DNA of 64,000 nt from Sphingomonas mali NBRC 15500 (GTDB lineage: Bacteria > Pseudomonadota > Alphaproteobacteria > Sphingomonadales > Sphingomonadaceae): the NCBI RefSeq assembly GCF_001598415.1, contig NZ_BCYX01000020.1, positions 29,308 through 93,307 of the forward strand. The letters run 5' to 3'. The notes below the pieces were generated by a model, which did not search any database, was not told where the DNA came from, and was given only the letters and a program-made list of their open reading frames with translations. Every line of letters begins with the position of its first letter. Within the stretch, counting starts at the first letter, position 1. The translations under genes were made by a program, and so were the position numbers. Positions 16,373-25,296 of the stretch are shown piece after piece.

Positions 16373-17620
16373 CTAAAGCGTCCAGCGCGCTGTGCCGGTC
16401 ATTTCGGGGACGCCGTTCTTGATATCGGCAAACAGACCGCCTGGGGCGACCAATCGAGCCAATCCACCGTCCATTTCGAGGTAAGTCTTGTGCGGAACGG
16501 CGAGCACGACGAGGTCGTAGCTGCGACTCAGCGCGTCGCCGTCGAGCGTGATGCCATATTCGTGCGTCGCCTCGGCGGGGTCGGCCATCGGGTCGTGGAC
16601 GGTGACGTCGTGCCCGTGTGCGCCGAGCGCGGTCACCAGTTCGGCAACCTTGGAATTGCGCAAATCGGGGACATTTTCCTTGAAGGTAAGCCCAAGCACC
16701 AGGGCCGAACCCGCCTTGCCGGTGCGTGCGTGGATTTGCTTTGCGATCCAGTCCGCCATGCCGTCGTTGGTGCCGCGCCCCGCCAGGATGACGCGGGGGT
16801 CATGGCCGACCTCTTCCGCAAGGTGGCTGAGATAATAGGGGTCGACGCCGATACAGTGGCCGCCGACCAGCCCGGGTTGGAAGGGCAGGAAATTCCACTT
16901 GGTCTTCGCCGCCGCCAGCACGTCCCACACCGACAGATCGATCGCTCCGAAAATCCGTGCGATCTCGTTCATGAAGGCGATGTTGATGTCGCGCTGAGCA
17001 TTCTCGATCGCCTTGGCGGCTTCGGCGGCCTTGATCGACGCGGCGCGGAACACGCCGGCCGAGGTGACCTTGCCGTAGATTGCCTCAAGCCGGTCGGTGG
17101 TGGCGTCGTCCTCGCCAGCGATGACCTTGACGATGCGGTCGACGGTATGTTCGCGATCACCGGGATTGATGCGCTCGGGCGAATAGCCGAGCGTGAAGTC
17201 GCGGCCGCGCACCAGGCCCGATACCTGCTCGATCTCGGGCCCACAGATATCCTCGGTGACGCCGGGATAGACGGTGCTTTCGTAGATGATCGTGGGACGC
17301 TCCGCGGGGTCGATCATCCTGGCGACCATCCGCGTCGCGCCCATTACCGCGCCAAGGTCGGGGCGCTTGTCGGCGTCGATCGGGGTGGGAACGGTGACGA
17401 TATAGGCGCTCGCCGCAGGGCAGGCCGATGGGTCGGACGTGTAATTGAGGGTCGAAGCGTCGAGCGTGGCTTGGTCGATTTCGCCGGTCCGGTCATGGCC
17501 CTGCGTCAGTTCGGCGATGCGGCCGGCGTCGATGTCGACACCCCAGACCTCGAAATGGCGAGCGAGCGCGATGGCTAAAGGCAGGCCGACATAACCCAGG
17601 CCGACGACGACAAGCTTCAC
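16373..17620 (-). CDS. Nucleotide-sugar (UDP-sugar) 6-dehydrogenase, TviB/WbpO-like
   Basis: 415 residues. NAD motif VVVGLGYVGLPLAIALARHF at the N-terminus, YESTVYPGVTED in the middle, and catalytic GLVGGHCIGVDPYYL with the active Cys. The C-terminal domain has GLTFKENVPDLRNSK. The GHCIGVDPYYL form is commonest in UDP-HexNAc dehydrogenases making UDP-HexNAcA, though UDP-glucose remains possible. The GTG start at 17620 follows GGAG by about seven nt; the in-frame extension to 17707 is unlike the family. It is transcribed with the downstream epimerase. Confidence 0.85.
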   Translation of the reverse strand: MKLVVVGLGYVGLPLAIALARHFEVWGVDIDAGRIAELTQGHDRTGEIDQATLDASTLNYTSDPSACPAASAYIVTVPTPIDADKRPDLGAVMGATRMVARMIDPAERPTIIYESTVYPGVTEDICGPEIEQVSGLVRGRDFTLGYSPERINPGDREHTVDRIVKVIAGEDDATTDRLEAIYGKVTSAGVFRAASIKAAEAAKAIENAQRDINIAFMNEIARIFGAIDLSVWDVLAAAKTKWNFLPFQPGLVGGHCIGVDPYYLSHLAEEVGHDPRVILAGRGTNDGMADWIAKQIHARTGKAGSALVLGLTFKENVPDLRNSKVAELVTALGAHGHDVTVHDPMADPAEATHEYGITLDGDALSRSYDLVVLAVPHKTYLEMDGGLARLVAPGGLFADIKNGVPEMTGTARWTL

Positions 17621-17751
17621 ACGCGCTCCTTCGCAACGCCGGAGCGGATGGGCGCGCTCGGCACCCGCTTCCCCCGGACCACCGGCCCTTAGCGGCGAAG
17701 CCGGCAACGGCCAAGCTGGCTTGAATCCCGCGTCTCGGCTAGCGACCGAGG

Positions 17752-18690
17752 ATGATCAAGCCGTTAAGGCCATTGCTTGCTTTTGTCCTGATCGCCGCCG
17801 GGCCGTCCGCCGACGACCAGGCGACCTCGGTCGTCCGTGCCCTGCTCCAGCAGGACATTGCGGTGGCGACGATCGGCTATCGGATGGCGACCGCCAATGT
17901 CGATCTATGCGTCGAGCATATGGTCGACAGCGGCATGCTGATCGAGACATTGGGTCAATATGGCGCGGCGTTCCGGCCCGCCGCGCGAGAGGTGCTGGGG
18001 CTGCGCGATGGCCCGACCGTCGCGCTGGTCGTGGCGGGATCGCCCGCCGAGCGCGCCGGGCTCAAGCCGGGAGACGTGCTGGTCGATGCCGATGGTGCGC
18101 CGTTCGCGGTGGCGCCGCCGGCCTCGGTCGATGGACGATTCGCTGGCGTCGAGGCGGCGATGACCGCGCTCGATACGGCGCTGGCCGACGGTAAAGCGCG
18201 GCTGACGATCGAGCGCGATGGCCAGCGGCTGACGGTCGACCTGATCGGCATCGCCGCCTGCAAGGCGCGGTTCCAATTGGTGCCGGGCGACTATGCCGAC
18301 GCGGTCGCGAACGGCACATGGGTGCAATTGTCGACGCGGATGGCGGGGTTCGCAAAGACACCCGACGAACTGGCCGCGATCCTCGCCCACGAACTCGCGC
18401 ATAACGCCCTGGGGCATCGCAAGGCGGAGGCGAAAGTGCAACGTTTGCATGAGCTTCAAGCCGACCGGCTGATGCCTTATTTGATGGCGCGGGCGGGATT
18501 CGATCCCGGTGCGGCGGTCATGCTGTGGCGGCGGTTCCAGGCGCAGCGGCTGGGCGGCTTGTTTCCGAGCGCGACGCATCCGCCATGGTCGGACCGCGTG
18601 CGTGCGGTCGAAATCGAACGCGCGCGGATCGCGGATCTAGTATCCCGAGGCGGTGCGATCGCGCCACCAGATGATCTGAACTCGCAATGA
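17752..18690 (+). CDS. M48-like metalloprotease with PDZ domain
   Basis: 312 residues. A short hydrophobic N-terminus suggests export. A PDZ-like segment (residues about 80-170, VAGSPAERAGLKPGDVLVDA) precedes a peptidase region with the zinc motif AAILAHELAHNALGH and downstream ELQADRL, which supplies the third ligand as in M48 enzymes. The PDZ-before-protease order differs from the usual M48-TPR layout. It probably acts in the envelope on misfolded or specific proteins. It sits between EPS precursor genes and the initiating transferase; a direct role in EPS is not shown. Confidence 0.82.
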   Translation: MIKPLRPLLAFVLIAAGPSADDQATSVVRALLQQDIAVATIGYRMATANVDLCVEHMVDSGMLIETLGQYGAAFRPAAREVLGLRDGPTVALVVAGSPAERAGLKPGDVLVDADGAPFAVAPPASVDGRFAGVEAAMTALDTALADGKARLTIERDGQRLTVDLIGIAACKARFQLVPGDYADAVANGTWVQLSTRMAGFAKTPDELAAILAHELAHNALGHRKAEAKVQRLHELQADRLMPYLMARAGFDPGAAVMLWRRFQAQRLGGLFPSATHPPWSDRVRAVEIERARIADLVSRGGAIAPPDDLNSQ

Positions 18691-18781
18691 GTGTTGCGCC
18701 AGATCAATGGACTCGGGCCACTGTCCGGGTGTAACGCACCGTAACAACCGTGCCGCAGCGACTTTAAGGGGAATTGGTCAC

Positions 18782-20080
18782 ATGCTGATGAGCCGGGCCA
18801 AGGCAGCGACGCGCCCGCGATCGAGCATCTTCGAGTCCTTTCGCGTCGAGGCCTTCGCGGTGCTGGCGCTGGCCGTGCTCGTGCCGAGCATGCTGATCAG
18901 CCGCCCGATCCTTCTGGAGAATCCCAACGCGGCGACCCTCGTCGGAGGAGTCGACAATGTCGTTCTTGGCGCCGCGACCGGAGCCGTGCTTGGGCTTTTC
19001 CTGCTGCGACGGGTGACTGCGTTCCCCGGATCGCGCGTGTTCAGCTACATCATCCCGACCTATGCGACATCCTATGGGCTGGTGTTCGCGACGTTCTTTT
19101 TCCTGCGTCTCGACTATAGCCGCGCTTATCTGGGCACCTCGTTCGCGCTCTCGGCGATGACGTCATACGCCATCCATTTCTACCTGCTGCGCGCGACGAC
19201 CAAACCCTTTTACATCGTCCCCTTCGGCAAGACCGCGGCACTGACCGACCTTCCCAATGTCGAATGGATTCCGCTGACCGAGCCGGTCATGCCGCCGGGG
19301 CGCGAGGCGGTGATCGTCGCTGACCTGCGGTACGACCATGACGATGATTGGGAACGCATGCTCGCCGAGGCCGCGGTCAGCGGCCACCCTGTCTATCACG
19401 TCAAGCAGATCCGCGAATCGCTGACCGGACGCGTATCGATCGAGCATCTGTCGGAAAACAGCTTTGGGTCGCTGCTCCCCAATCTCGCTTATCGCAAGAT
19501 GAAACGCGGTTTCGATCTGCTGCTCACGCTGGTCGTCTTGCCGCTCCTGATCGTGCCGATGCTATTGGTCGCGTTGCTGGTGAAGATCGATTCGCAAGGG
19601 CCCGCGCTCTTCAAGCAGGAACGAATGGGTTATCGCGGCCGGCCGTTCATGGTGTGGAAGTTCCGCACGATGCGCGAATGCACGCCCGAGGAAGCGGCGC
19701 GCGACGGCTTCATCACCACCGATGACGATCAGCGCGTGACGCGCCTGGGTCGCTTCCTGCGCCGGACGCGGATCGACGAGCTGCCGCAGATGTGGAACAT
19801 CATCAAAGGTGAGATGAGCTGGATCGGCCCGCGGCCCGAAGCCGTCGCGCTGTCGACCTGGTACGAGCAGGAAATCCCCTTCTATTCGTATCGCCATATC
19901 GTGCGGCCGGGGATCAGCGGCTGGGCACAAGTCAACCAGGGGCATGTCGCGGACCTTGCCTCGGTCCATTACAAGCTCAATTACGACTTCTTCTACATCA
20001 AGCACTTTTCGGGCTGGCTCGACCTACTGATCCTGCTGAAGACGGTCGGGACGGTGATCAGCGGGTTCGGCGCGAAATAG
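18782..20080 (+). CDS. EPS-initiating sugar-1-phosphate transferase (polyisoprenyl-phosphate type)
   Basis: 432 residues. Four N-terminal membrane helices, a soluble linker, then the catalytic bacterial sugar transferase domain: KRGFDLLLTLVVLPLLIVPM, FKQERMGYRGRPFMVWKFRT, RRTRIDELPQMWNIIKGEMS, IGPRP and RPGISGWAQVNQG. The enzyme moves a sugar phosphate to undecaprenyl phosphate and starts each repeat unit. The ATG at 18782 has AAGGGGAA eight nt upstream. The N-terminal region lacks the usual CoA-binding-like fold of longer WcaJ/GumD proteins and is shorter than theirs. Confidence 0.9.
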   Translation: MLMSRAKAATRPRSSIFESFRVEAFAVLALAVLVPSMLISRPILLENPNAATLVGGVDNVVLGAATGAVLGLFLLRRVTAFPGSRVFSYIIPTYATSYGLVFATFFFLRLDYSRAYLGTSFALSAMTSYAIHFYLLRATTKPFYIVPFGKTAALTDLPNVEWIPLTEPVMPPGREAVIVADLRYDHDDDWERMLAEAAVSGHPVYHVKQIRESLTGRVSIEHLSENSFGSLLPNLAYRKMKRGFDLLLTLVVLPLLIVPMLLVALLVKIDSQGPALFKQERMGYRGRPFMVWKFRTMRECTPEEAARDGFITTDDDQRVTRLGRFLRRTRIDELPQMWNIIKGEMSWIGPRPEAVALSTWYEQEIPFYSYRHIVRPGISGWAQVNQGHVADLASVHYKLNYDFFYIKHFSGWLDLLILLKTVGTVISGFGAK

Positions 20081-20089
20081 CCAAGGCGC

Positions 20090-21340
20090 TCAGGCCGGCC
20101 AGAGGCCCCGCGTGTCGTAGATTGCCTTGCCGGCGCGCCGGTCGGCCGGGACGCCACGGAATTCGTGATGGTCGACCAGTACGACAAGCACGCCGCATTC
20201 GTCGAGCGCCTGATCGAGCGTCGCCTTGGTCGCGCCCGTGCCGTCGAACGCCAGCGGCAGCGCGTCGACATGCGGCTCCACCACGCGGACGCGGTCGCCA
20301 TATTTCTTCGCGAGTTCCAGCGCGATTTCGAGCGCGGGGCTTTCGCGCAAATCGTCGATGTTCGCCTTGAACGACAGGCCCAGGCAGGCGACCGCTGCAT
20401 CGGGATGCGCGTCGGCCAGCGCGGCGATACGCGCGAAGACGTAATGCGCCTTGCCGTCGTTCACCTCGCGCGCGGTGCGGATCAGCCGGGCATTCTCTGG
20501 GTCGCTGTCGACGATGAACCAGGGGTCGACCGCGATGCAATGGCCGCCGACGCCGGGGCCTGGCTGGAGGATGTTGACACGGGGGTGGCGGTTGGCCAGC
20601 CGGATGACTTCCCAGACGTCGAGATCAAGCGTGTCGCAGACGATCGACAGCTCGTTGGCGAAAGCGATGTTGACGTCGCGGAACGAGTTTTCGACCAGCT
20701 TGCACATTTCCGCGGTGCGTGCGGTGGTCGCGATGCAGTCGCCGGCGACGAAGCCCTTATAGAAGGCCACCGCGCGATCGGCACAGACGGGGCTGAGACC
20801 GCCGATCGAGCGATCGTTGCTGACCAGTTCCTCGAGGATCTTTCCGGGCAGCACGCGTTCGGGGCAATAAGCGACGCAGACGTCGGTTGGCGTATCGCCG
20901 CCATCGGGGAAAGTGAGATCGGGGCGCGCTTCCTTGAGCACGTCGCGGACCGCCTCGGTAGTGCCGACCGGGCAGGTCGATTCGACGATCACCAGACTTC
21001 CCTTGCGCACCGCCGGGGCGATCGAACGAGTCGCGGTCAGGACATATTTGATGTCGGGCGCGTGCCCGTCGGTGAACGGTGTCGGCACCGCGATCACGAA
21101 CACGTCGCTGGGCTCTGGCGCGGGCGCCGCCCGCAACGAGCCGGTCGCAACCATATCGTGCACCAGAGATTCGAGATTGGCTTCCTCGATATGGATACGG
21201 CCGGCATTGATCGTCTCGACGACGTGCGGGCTGATGTCGATGCCCAGCACCGATGCGCCGCTGCGGGCGATTACCGCCGCCGTGGGCAAGCCGATATAAC
21301 CGAGACCCACGACGCAGACGCGAAGACTGCTCGGGCTCAT
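20090..21340 (-). CDS. wecC: UDP-N-acetyl-D-mannosamine dehydrogenase
   Basis: 416 residues. NAD motif VCVVGLGYIGLPTAAVIARS, ESTCPVGTTEAV, YCPERVLPGKILEELV and catalytic PGPGVGGHCIAVDPWF. The combination ERVLPG and GGHCIAVDPWF is that of WecC-type enzymes, which oxidise UDP-ManNAc to UDP-ManNAcA in two NAD-linked steps. The ATG at 21340 is one base after the wecB stop; the longer in-frame extension overlaps wecB antisense-free coding and is not credible. It works directly after WecB. Confidence 0.9.
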   Translation of the reverse strand: MSPSSLRVCVVGLGYIGLPTAAVIARSGASVLGIDISPHVVETINAGRIHIEEANLESLVHDMVATGSLRAAPAPEPSDVFVIAVPTPFTDGHAPDIKYVLTATRSIAPAVRKGSLVIVESTCPVGTTEAVRDVLKEARPDLTFPDGGDTPTDVCVAYCPERVLPGKILEELVSNDRSIGGLSPVCADRAVAFYKGFVAGDCIATTARTAEMCKLVENSFRDVNIAFANELSIVCDTLDLDVWEVIRLANRHPRVNILQPGPGVGGHCIAVDPWFIVDSDPENARLIRTAREVNDGKAHYVFARIAALADAHPDAAVACLGLSFKANIDDLRESPALEIALELAKKYGDRVRVVEPHVDALPLAFDGTGATKATLDQALDECGVLVVLVDHHEFRGVPADRRAGKAIYDTRGLWPA

Positions 21341-21341
21341 A

Positions 21342-22475
21342 TCAGCGAGCCGAATCGAGGATGATGCGGGCGATCCGCTCGCTACTTTTGCCATCCCCGA
21401 ACGGGTTATGGGCACGGGCCATTGCTTCATAGGCGGCCTTATCGTCCAAAAGACGTGAAGCTTCGGTAACGATGACCTCCTCGTCATTGCCGACCAACTT
21501 GGCGGTGCCGGCGGCGACACCTTCCGGCCGCTCGGTTGTCTCGCGCATGACCAGCACCGGCTTGGCGAGGGCGGGGGCTTCCTCCTGGACGCCGCCACTA
21601 TCGGTCATCACGAAATGGCACAGCGACAGCAGGCGCACGAAATTGGGATAATCGAGCGGGTCGATCATCGCGATATTGTCAATGCCTCCCAGCACCTCGG
21701 TCATCGGCGCACGGACATTGGGATTGGGATGGACCGGGAAGATCACCGCGACGTCGGGGCGATCGGCGATTCGGCGGACCGCCTGGGCGACCGATTTTAG
21801 TCCGTCGCCGAAATTTTCCCGCCGGTGTGTCGTTACGGCAACTATGCGTTTGCCGGCAAAACGGGCGGCGATCGGCGTGATCGTCGAGGCGAGTGTGGCG
21901 TCCGAGTCTACTCGCGCGCGCGTCTCGATCAACGCGTCGATCACGGTGTTGCCGGTGACGTGGACGCGCTCGGCCGGAACATTTTCGGCAAGCAGGGCGT
22001 CGCGTGAGGTTTCGGTCGGGGCGAAGTGCAGGTCGGCGATCGCGCCCACGACCTTGCGGTTCACCTCTTCGGGCCAGGGATGATAGATGTTGCCACTGCG
22101 CAGCCCGGCCTCGACATGGCCGACCGGAATCTTGCGATAATAAGCGGTGAGCGCGCCAATCATCGCGGTCGCGGTGTCGCCCTGGACGATGACGCGGTCG
22201 GGGCGGTCGGCGTCCATCACCTTGCCCAGCTCGGTCAGCAGCCGCGCGCTGAGCGTGTCGAGCGACTGGTTAGGCAGCATCAAGCCTAGATCGTGCTCGG
22301 GTGTAATCCGGGCAATCTCAAGGACCTGATCGAGCATCTCTCGGTGCTGGCCGGTGACGCATACCCGCACATCGGCATTGGTGCGGCGAAGCGCATGGAC
22401 CAATGGAAAGAGCTTGATCGCTTCAGGGCGCGTCCCGAAGACCACGAGGATGCGGGAACGGGCGGCGGAAGGCAT
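21342..22475 (-). CDS. wecB: UDP-N-acetylglucosamine 2-epimerase (non-hydrolysing)
   Basis: 377 residues, GT-B fold epimerase. Family blocks: VFGTRPEAIKLFPLVHALR, VCVTGQHREMLDQVL, VIVQGDTATAMIGAL, VGHVEAGLRSGNIYHPWPEE, THRRENFGDGL and DSGGVQEEAPALAKPVLVMR. It makes UDP-ManNAc from UDP-GlcNAc. The ATG at 22475 has AAGGA about seven nt upstream. Together with wecC it supplies ManNAc uronate to the polysaccharide. Confidence 0.92.
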   Translation of the reverse strand: MPSAARSRILVVFGTRPEAIKLFPLVHALRRTNADVRVCVTGQHREMLDQVLEIARITPEHDLGLMLPNQSLDTLSARLLTELGKVMDADRPDRVIVQGDTATAMIGALTAYYRKIPVGHVEAGLRSGNIYHPWPEEVNRKVVGAIADLHFAPTETSRDALLAENVPAERVHVTGNTVIDALIETRARVDSDATLASTITPIAARFAGKRIVAVTTHRRENFGDGLKSVAQAVRRIADRPDVAVIFPVHPNPNVRAPMTEVLGGIDNIAMIDPLDYPNFVRLLSLCHFVMTDSGGVQEEAPALAKPVLVMRETTERPEGVAAGTAKLVGNDEEVIVTEASRLLDDKAAYEAMARAHNPFGDGKSSERIARIILDSAR

Positions 22476-22842
22476 GAACGTCCTTTCCTGGATTGGGTGA
22501 CGCCAGACAAGCCCCATTCGTCATGCTGCGCTCGTGTCGCGGAGACCCGGCGGGTCATCACGAGGATGTGGCGATCCGTTCCGCATAGGTGGGAAACCCT
22601 GACCTATCGTCATCAGAATTTAACCGTTGTCGGCGATAGGCGATGCATGGAAGCCACAGTCGGATAAAAACGCTCTGGCAACGCAACAAATCCAGCTGAT
22701 CGGCGTTTGCGGACTGTTGGCGTTGATGCCGAAATTGGGGCGGGGAACGATCCCGGAACGATCGGCACTATGGTTGACAGTTGGCGCGTTTGTGTGGCAA
22801 GCGCGGTGAGAAATTGGAACAGATAACCAAGGGAGTTTGCTA
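22476..22842. other. 367-nt intergenic region upstream of small secreted protein gene
   Basis: Divergent spacer between wecB and the small + strand gene. It contains an inverted repeat CCTATCG (22603-22609) / CGATAGG (22634-22640) around an AT-rich loop, and a TTGACA at 22774-22779 without a good -10 at the right distance. No gene, RNA or riboswitch was recognised. Confidence 0.4.
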
Positions 22843-23094
22843 ATGGTGCTGTTTAAGTCCGCTGTTGCGGCGCTCGCGTCGGTGGCGCTCGCGGCGACCC
22901 CGGCGTTGGCTCAGGCTGCGCCCGCCAAGGGCACGGTCATGGCCAAGGTCAGCACCGTGCGCGCTGGCGCCGATGCCAAGGATGGCAATCATCTGAATGG
23001 CAGCGGGACCATCGTTGCGGTTCTCGCGGTCATTGCCATCATCGGCGGCATCGTTGCCGCCACCTCGGGTAGCTCGAAGCCGAAGAGCCCGTGA
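22843..23094 (+). CDS. Small exported protein with C-terminal membrane segment
   Basis: 83 residues. A signal peptide (FKSAVAALASVALAATPALA, likely cut after ALA) precedes a short polar middle and a Gly/Ile/Val-rich hydrophobic segment (TIVAVLAVIAIIGGIVAATS) and a KPKSP tail. AAGGGAG lies seven nt before the ATG. It has its own intergenic region and a strong terminator downstream, so it is a single-gene unit. Similar small anchored proteins occur at EPS loci, but no function can be assigned. Confidence 0.7.
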   Translation: MVLFKSAVAALASVALAATPALAQAAPAKGTVMAKVSTVRAGADAKDGNHLNGSGTIVAVLAVIAIIGGIVAATSGSSKPKSP

Positions 23095-23117
23095 TCGGTT
23101 TCTAACCGGATATTGCG

Positions 23118-23196
23118 GGGCGCGGGGTTTCAGGACTTCGCGCCCTTCTTATTTGTGCTGAACTCCCGGACGGCGGTGCGCCGAGCCGGGTTTTTT
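23118..23196 (+). terminator. Tandem rho-independent terminators
   Basis: Two hairpins follow the small gene. The first pairs GGGCGCG (23118-23124) with CGCGCCC (23139-23145) before TTCTT. The second, at 23165-23196, pairs CCCGG with CCGGG around an inner GGCG/CGCC stem and is followed directly by six T. The second is a classic intrinsic terminator for the + strand. Confidence 0.75.
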
Positions 23197-23298
23197 ATTG
23201 CGCCAGGCGGACGCATCGCTTGGTGCATCCGGGGCCCGGCCACGGTAGGCCGATACTGACACACGCCCGGAGCGAGGGCGATTGCCAAGGGAGCGACA

Positions 23299-23997
23299 GT
23301 GGCCGACGGATCCAAAACCGCCATCAGCTGGCACGATTCGATCGCGCCGGCGTTTCGCGACGGATATGTCCGGTCACGCGGATTCCGCGATCGCTTGCGC
23401 GCCTGGGGTACGCTGATCGAGCGGTATGCCCGACCGGGCGACCAGGTGATCGATGCGGGGTGCGGGGCGGGCACCTTGTCGTTTGAGGCGGCGAGGATCG
23501 CGGCGCATGTCGACGGCATCGACGGCGCTGAACGGATGATCGACCTGGCGCGCGCCGACGCCGACGAGCGGGGGATAACGAATGTCTCGTTCGAGGTGGC
23601 GTTGTTCGAAACATTGTCGGATCGCGCGGGGCGATACGATCTAGCGCTGTGTTCAAGCGTGCTCGAATATCTCCCCGATCTCGCGACCGAGATCACTCGA
23701 CTGGCGGCCTTGCTCCGCCCGGGTGGCCGGCTGATCTTATCGCTGCCCAACGGACGGTCGCACTATCGCCGATTCGAAGCGCTTGCCTGGCGACTGACCC
23801 GGCGGCCGCGCTACTATCGCCATGTCCGCCATGTGCCGGCCTCGACCGAGGTGCGCGAGATCCTGCGGAGGCTCGGCCTTAATGTGCTGGAGACGGTCTA
23901 TTATGCCGACCCGCCGTTGCCGCGGTTCGTCAACCATCTAGTCGGCGGTCCGCGTTACCGCAAGACCATGTTCGCGATGGTTGCGGCGCGCGATTGA
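23299..23997 (+). CDS. Class I SAM-dependent methyltransferase
   Basis: 232 residues. SAM motif QVIDAGCGAGTLSFEAARIA, acidic motif II VDGIDGAERMIDLA, DLALCSSVLEYL, and LLRPGGRLILSLPNG. This is the UbiG/UbiE-like fold acting on small molecules or sugars. Start is GTG at 23299 with AAGGGAG five to six nt upstream. It lies between the small secreted protein and the convergent export operon and may modify an EPS residue. Confidence 0.82.
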   Translation: MADGSKTAISWHDSIAPAFRDGYVRSRGFRDRLRAWGTLIERYARPGDQVIDAGCGAGTLSFEAARIAAHVDGIDGAERMIDLARADADERGITNVSFEVALFETLSDRAGRYDLALCSSVLEYLPDLATEITRLAALLRPGGRLILSLPNGRSHYRRFEALAWRLTRRPRYYRHVRHVPASTEVREILRRLGLNVLETVYYADPPLPRFVNHLVGGPRYRKTMFAMVAARD

Positions 23998-24029
23998 CGG
24001 TCTGATTCGCGTCAAGAGCGAACGGGCAG

Positions 24030-25277
24030 TCAGCGCAACCGTGCGATGGCAAGGCCGTCGACATAAAGCGCTAGGGTGTCGAACGTCGCGTCGCGTGCGG
24101 CTCCCATCAGCGCCAGCTGTTGCTGATCGCATTTGGCTGGCACGTCGAATTCGATTGCGTAATGACCGAGTTGGCCGGGCAGCGGGTTGAGCGGCGCGGT
24201 ACCAAGCACGCCGGTGGCGCCCTTGGTCATGCAGAGGATCGACCAGCGGAAGACGCCCGCGTCGATCGCATCCTCCGCAAAGACCCGTCCCGCGAATCGA
24301 TAATGGCCGGCGGGCAGAACCAGTTCCTGGTTGGCGAAGACGGTGTCGCGCTCGCCTGAATAGGAGACATAGAGCGCGCTACCCATGCCCTCCGGACCCG
24401 TGGTTCGATCGGCGTAGACGCCGTCGGCAGGGTAGAGGCGCCACCCGAACGGCGGCGACACATCGAGCCCGGCAAAATCTCCTTCGCGCAGCGGACCTTT
24501 ACCCGCCGATCGTGCGCCGGGCGGCAGCAGCGCGACCCATTGCGCGAAAAGCTGGGTCGGCGACAGCCGATCGGCTACCTTGATGAAATAGGGGTCGAGC
24601 TCTTCCTTGCTTGCCGGCGAGCCGATCGCCTTCAGCCGAGTCAACAGCGCCAGGGTTGCATCTGGATGGGGACTGTCGCTGCCGAGCCGCGTGAGAAACG
24701 TGCTGCGCCAATATGGCCGCGTGGCGAGCACACGCGCCAACGGATCGATGATCCTGGGGTCGCGGGTCAGCGCGATCAGCGCGGGAAGAATGACCGGCCA
24801 ATTCTGGTCGTCCTGGCGGAGCAGGATGTCCGCTTCGGTCACGGCCGGCGCGACTTCGTTGGTGCGGAACTGATAATCGAGCAGCCAGGCATGGGTCAGG
24901 TAATCGCGCAGCGACAGCCGCGCGGCGATATCGAGCAGCTTGGCCGCGCCTTTCTCGTCGTCGTTCGACGCGGCGATGATGCCAATGTTGCGGAGCGCCA
25001 CAACCTCATAGGGCGAATGTTCGAGGATCCGCTTGCTGTCGGCGGCGAGCTTCGCCGCCGGCGCACCGAGCTCGACCGTTTTCAGCCGTTCATTGGCATC
25101 CACGCTGAGCGCATTGGTGTTGGTAGGATCGATGCGAATCGCGAGATTGGCGGTTTCCGGCGTGGCGAGCAGGAACGCCAGCCCCGATCGCAGCGTGAAG
25201 GCTCCGGCGACGAGCGCAAGCGTCAGCGCGACGACGCGAACGGTCATTGTGCCGCGGCGCAGGGATATCATTGCCAT
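24030..25277 (-). CDS. Membrane-anchored repeat protein of EPS export operon, unknown function
   Basis: 415 residues. One N-terminal membrane helix (residues about 12-35) is followed by a helical, TPR-like region (ALRNIGIIAASNDDEKGAAK..., repeated Ala/Leu helices to about residue 260), then a beta-rich C-terminal domain (GWRLYPADGVYADRT..., HYRFAGRVFAED..., FRWSILCM). The layout suggests a periplasmic protein that binds other EPS components. It is last in the order ligase-like, wza, wzc, this gene, 19 nt after wzc, so it probably assists assembly or export. I do not recognise a named family. Confidence 0.7.
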   Translation of the reverse strand: MAMISLRRGTMTVRVVALTLALVAGAFTLRSGLAFLLATPETANLAIRIDPTNTNALSVDANERLKTVELGAPAAKLAADSKRILEHSPYEVVALRNIGIIAASNDDEKGAAKLLDIAARLSLRDYLTHAWLLDYQFRTNEVAPAVTEADILLRQDDQNWPVILPALIALTRDPRIIDPLARVLATRPYWRSTFLTRLGSDSPHPDATLALLTRLKAIGSPASKEELDPYFIKVADRLSPTQLFAQWVALLPPGARSAGKGPLREGDFAGLDVSPPFGWRLYPADGVYADRTTGPEGMGSALYVSYSGERDTVFANQELVLPAGHYRFAGRVFAEDAIDAGVFRWSILCMTKGATGVLGTAPLNPLPGQLGHYAIEFDVPAKCDQQQLALMGAARDATFDTLALYVDGLAIARLR

Positions 25278-25296
25278 TATGCGCCCGCCTCGGGGC

